This document shows, in pieces, positions 14,844-18,310 of a DNA stretch of 18,310 nt; within the stretch, counting starts at the first letter, position 1; the number at the start of each line of letters is the position of its first letter. The position numbers were made by a program, and so were the translations under genes. The notes under the pieces were generated by a model. It ran no database searches and had not been told where the DNA came from. It was given only the letters and a program-made list of their open reading frames with translations. Origin of the DNA: JAUVXE01 sp964349355 (GTDB taxonomy: Bacteria > Actinomycetota > Coriobacteriia > Anaerosomatales > SLCP01); contig CAYGFZ010000041.1 in the NCBI GenBank assembly GCA_964349355.1, positions 1 through 18,310 of the forward strand, given 5' to 3'.

Positions 14844-16190
14844 TTGAAGACCAGCGTGGAGCAGATCGACGGACACACCGTCAAACTCACCGTCACCGTG
14901 CCAGCCGCCGATGTCGACCAGGCTATCGAGCGCGCCTATCGCGAGGTCGGCAAGCGCGTGAAGGTCCCGGGTTTCAGGCCGGGGAAGGTGCCGCGCCCGG
15001 TCATCGATACCCAGGTCGGCAGCGATTACGTTCTCTCCGAGGCACAGGAGGACGTCTTACGGCAGAGCTATCCCGCTGCCGTGGATGCCGAGAAGCTCAA
15101 CCCCATCGCCAGTCCCGAAGTCGCCGAACTCGATGACCTCGTAGCCGGCGAGGAGTACATCTACTCCGCCGAGGTACAGGTCAAGCCGGAGCTCACGCTC
15201 TCCTCCACCGAGGGGATCACTGTGGCTGTCCCCACCGGTGAGGCGTCGGACCGCGAGGTCGAGGCTCAGATCGCACACACACGCGATCGGTTCGCGAGCC
15301 TCGAGCTCGTCGAGGGCCGCGGCATCGAAGCAGACGATTTCGTGTTGCTCTCGTTTGTCGGCACCGTCGACGGCGAGGCCTACGAGGGCAACACTGTCGA
15401 CAAGTACCTCTACGAGATGGGCCACGGCCTCATGCCGCCGGAGTTCGACGCCGGACTCATCGGCCTGAACCCCGGGGACACGACCGAGGTCGAGTTCATC
15501 ATCCCCGAGAACTCGTCGAACCAGGAGTTCGCCGGCAAGACCGCGCACTTCGACATCACGGTCCACGAGGTCAAGGCGAAGGTGCTTCCCGAGCTCGACG
15601 ATGAGTTCGCGAGCAACGCTGGTGGCTACGAGACGTTCGAGGAGATGCGTGCGGACACGAAGGCCAAGCTCGACGAGACCAAGCGCACCGGTCGTGAGCG
15701 GATGCTGGAGCGCAACGCGCGTGAGGCGCTCGCCGAGCGGCTCGAGGGCGATGTGCCCGAGGCGATGGTGAGCTCGCGCAACGAGTCGATGATCCGCGAT
15801 TTCGCTGACGGTTTGCAGCGGCGGGGCATGACGGTCGAGCAGTATGTCGAGGCGACCGGCTACGACATGAACAAGATCGCTGAGGACATGAAGGCGCAGG
15901 CCGAGATGATGGTCCGCGAGGAACTCGCGCTCGAGGCGCTGTTCCGGGCGGTCGGCATGGAGGTCACCGAGGCTGATGTCGATGAGGAGATTGCCCGATT
16001 CGCTGAGGCAGCCGGGACAACTCCTGCAGACATCCGTGCGCGCTGGGAGGACACCCGCGCTATCGAGGTGCTTACCGAGCAGATCATGCACACGAAGGCC
16101 GTCGCGTGGGTCACAGACCCGGCCAACGTGGAGATAGCCGAAGAAGAGCCCCGCGAGGGCGAGGCCGACGCGGCCGACACAGAAGAATAG
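14844..16190 (+). CDS. tig: Trigger factor, ribosome-bound chaperone
   Basis: Trigger factor binds near the ribosomal exit tunnel and shields nascent chains. The 448 residues comprise the ribosome-binding domain with the signature GFRPGKVPR (about residues 34-42), an FKBP-type prolyl isomerase domain (about 150-245, DFVLLSFVGTVDGEAYEG to FDITVHEVKAK), and the helical C-terminal chaperone domain, ending in an acidic tail. Length is typical. The TTG at 14844 is chosen because AGGAGGA (14834-14840) precedes it and the next in-frame start, GTG 14856, is too far from that site; longer in-frame readings enter tRNA-Leu. It starts 49 bases after tRNA-Leu. TACAAT (14798-14803) could be a -10 of its own promoter, but no -35 fits. 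It is followed by clpP after 13 bases. Confidence 0.96.
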   Translation: MKTSVEQIDGHTVKLTVTVPAADVDQAIERAYREVGKRVKVPGFRPGKVPRPVIDTQVGSDYVLSEAQEDVLRQSYPAAVDAEKLNPIASPEVAELDDLVAGEEYIYSAEVQVKPELTLSSTEGITVAVPTGEASDREVEAQIAHTRDRFASLELVEGRGIEADDFVLLSFVGTVDGEAYEGNTVDKYLYEMGHGLMPPEFDAGLIGLNPGDTTEVEFIIPENSSNQEFAGKTAHFDITVHEVKAKVLPELDDEFASNAGGYETFEEMRADTKAKLDETKRTGRERMLERNAREALAERLEGDVPEAMVSSRNESMIRDFADGLQRRGMTVEQYVEATGYDMNKIAEDMKAQAEMMVREELALEALFRAVGMEVTEADVDEEIARFAEAAGTTPADIRARWEDTRAIEVLTEQIMHTKAVAWVTDPANVEIAEEEPREGEADAADTEE

Positions 16191-16203
16191 GACGGGCACC
16201 ACG

Positions 16204-16820
16204 ATGTCATACGACGCATACAACCTGGTACCGATCGTCGTCGAACAGACCTCGCGCGGCGAGCGCAGCTTCGATATCTACTCGCGTCTGCTCAACGAGC
16301 GGGTCGTCTTCCTCGGCCACGAGATCAACGACGATATCGCCAACCTGATCATTGCCCAGCTCCTGCATCTGGAGAGCTCAGATCCCGACAAGGACATCAA
16401 CCTCTACATCAACTCACCGGGCGGATCGGTCACGGCCGGACTCGCCATCTACGACACGATGCAGTATCTGAAGAGCGATGTTTCGACGATCTGTATCGGT
16501 CAGTGCGCATCGATGGGCGCGGTGCTGCTGGCGGCAGGGGCCCCCGGTAAGCGCTATGCACTGCCCAACAGCCGCATCCTGATCCACCAGCCATGGGGCG
16601 GGACGCAGGGCCAGGTGAGCGACATCGAGATTCAGGCCAAGGAGATGCTCCGGATGCGCGATGCGCTCGACAAGATTCTTGCGCACCATACCGGTCAGTC
16701 GATCGAGAAGATCCACAGCGATACCGACCGTGACAACATCATGACGGCCGAGGATGCCAAGACCTACGGCCTGGTCGACGAAGTATTCGTGAAGCGCGGA
16801 GTGAAGGCGGAGGACAAGTA

Positions 16821-16821
<1 letters not shown>
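16204..16821 (+). CDS. clpP: ATP-dependent Clp protease proteolytic subunit
   Basis: ClpP forms the tetradecameric serine-protease chamber into which ClpX feeds unfolded proteins. The 205 residues carry the full catalytic triad: S103 (GQCASMGA), H128 (ILIHQPWGG) and D177 (DTDRDN). Their spacing of 25 and 49 residues is the same as in E. coli ClpP. The N-terminus (MSYDAYNLVPIVVEQTSRGERSFD) has the usual short segment before the conserved LVPIVVEQ, which suggests a short propeptide. The ribosome site is weak (AGGACGGG, about ten bases upstream). The stop overlaps the clpX GTG by one base. Confidence 0.97.
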
Positions 16822-18077
<1,256 letters not shown>

Positions 18078-18155
18078 GACGCGGTGCCGCTGCGTTGCTG
18101 CTCTGCTGTCGTCTGGTTGGATGGTTGGTCGCCCTGGCATCTGACCGGATGTGTC

Positions 18156-18215
18156 CGGGAATCAGCCCGGGAATCAGCCCGGGAATCAGCCCGGGAACCA
18201 GCCCGGGAACCAGCC
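18156..18215. repeat. Five tandem copies of a 12-bp unit
   Basis: The unit CGGGAATCAGCC is repeated three times exactly, then twice as CGGGAACCAGCC. Each junction creates the palindrome CCCGGG. Because 12 is a multiple of 3, all frames stay open: one + frame would encode PGNQ repeats, another PGIS/PGTS, and the - strand L(V/I)PG. None has a ribosome site or a recognisable domain, so I do not call a gene. The whole stretch 18078-18310 otherwise holds only GC-rich sequence with an 8-bp inverted repeat (18222-18229 with 18258-18265). Confidence 0.9.
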
Positions 18216-18310
18216 CGGCGTACCCGGACGGTCCGGAGTGCCCGGCCGGAGCTCCCGGTCCGGGTCCCATGCCTCCCGGGCCCCCAGCTTCTTCTCGCAC
18301 CCTCTTCGCG

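Noticed and set aside
15057..16223. 388-residue open frame on the - strand
   Set aside because: It is antisense to trigger factor, with Leu/Arg/His-rich composition and no domain; the + strand gene is certain.
18156..18215. CRISPR array
   Set aside because: The units are 12 bp and directly adjacent with no spacers, and no cas gene is present.

Overview
The window is GC-rich and every supported gene lies on the + strand. The gene orders murI–MBL hydrolase–rph–rdgB and tig–clpP–clpX, the TANNNT promoter sitting directly against the murI start codon, and the GTG/TTG starts all suggest a high-GC actinobacterium. A Coriobacteriia-like anaerobe is my guess; the species cannot be read from the sequence. 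No transposase, integrase, CRISPR array or phage gene was seen.

Region 1 (about 90–10858) is one long chemosensory operon. In order it encodes: a DUF4388/PATAN protein, a CheR methyltransferase with TPRs, a single-domain receiver, a PilB/GspE-like protein whose ATPase motifs are all degraded, two CheW adaptors, a receptor with two membrane segments and almost no external domain, a CheA kinase fused to a receiver, and a CheB methylesterase. No flagellar gene is present. PATAN protein, CheA-REC hybrid, twin CheW and PilB relative together resemble the Pil-Chp / cyanobacterial Pix-type systems that control type IV pili, rather than flagellar chemotaxis. The cheA gene is interrupted by 100 Ns flanked by an exact 55-bp duplication. 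Collapsing that duplication gives one uninterrupted 782-residue protein, so the break is an assembly artefact.

Region 2 (10910–14004) is a tightly overlapping housekeeping operon: glutamate racemase, a metallo-beta-lactamase-fold hydrolase related to mycobacterial Rv1339, RNase PH and the RdgB/HAM1 nucleotide pyrophosphatase. It appears to start from a leaderless promoter.

Region 3 (14005–14794) holds six tRNA genes (Pro, Gly, Arg, His, Lys, Leu), all with encoded CCA. It has several recognisable promoter elements and an intrinsic terminator between Lys and Leu.

Region 4 (14844–18077) is the protein quality-control set: trigger factor, ClpP and ClpX. The last 233 bases (18078–18310) contain no supportable gene; they hold five tandem copies of a 12-bp unit followed by palindrome-rich GC sequence running to the window edge.
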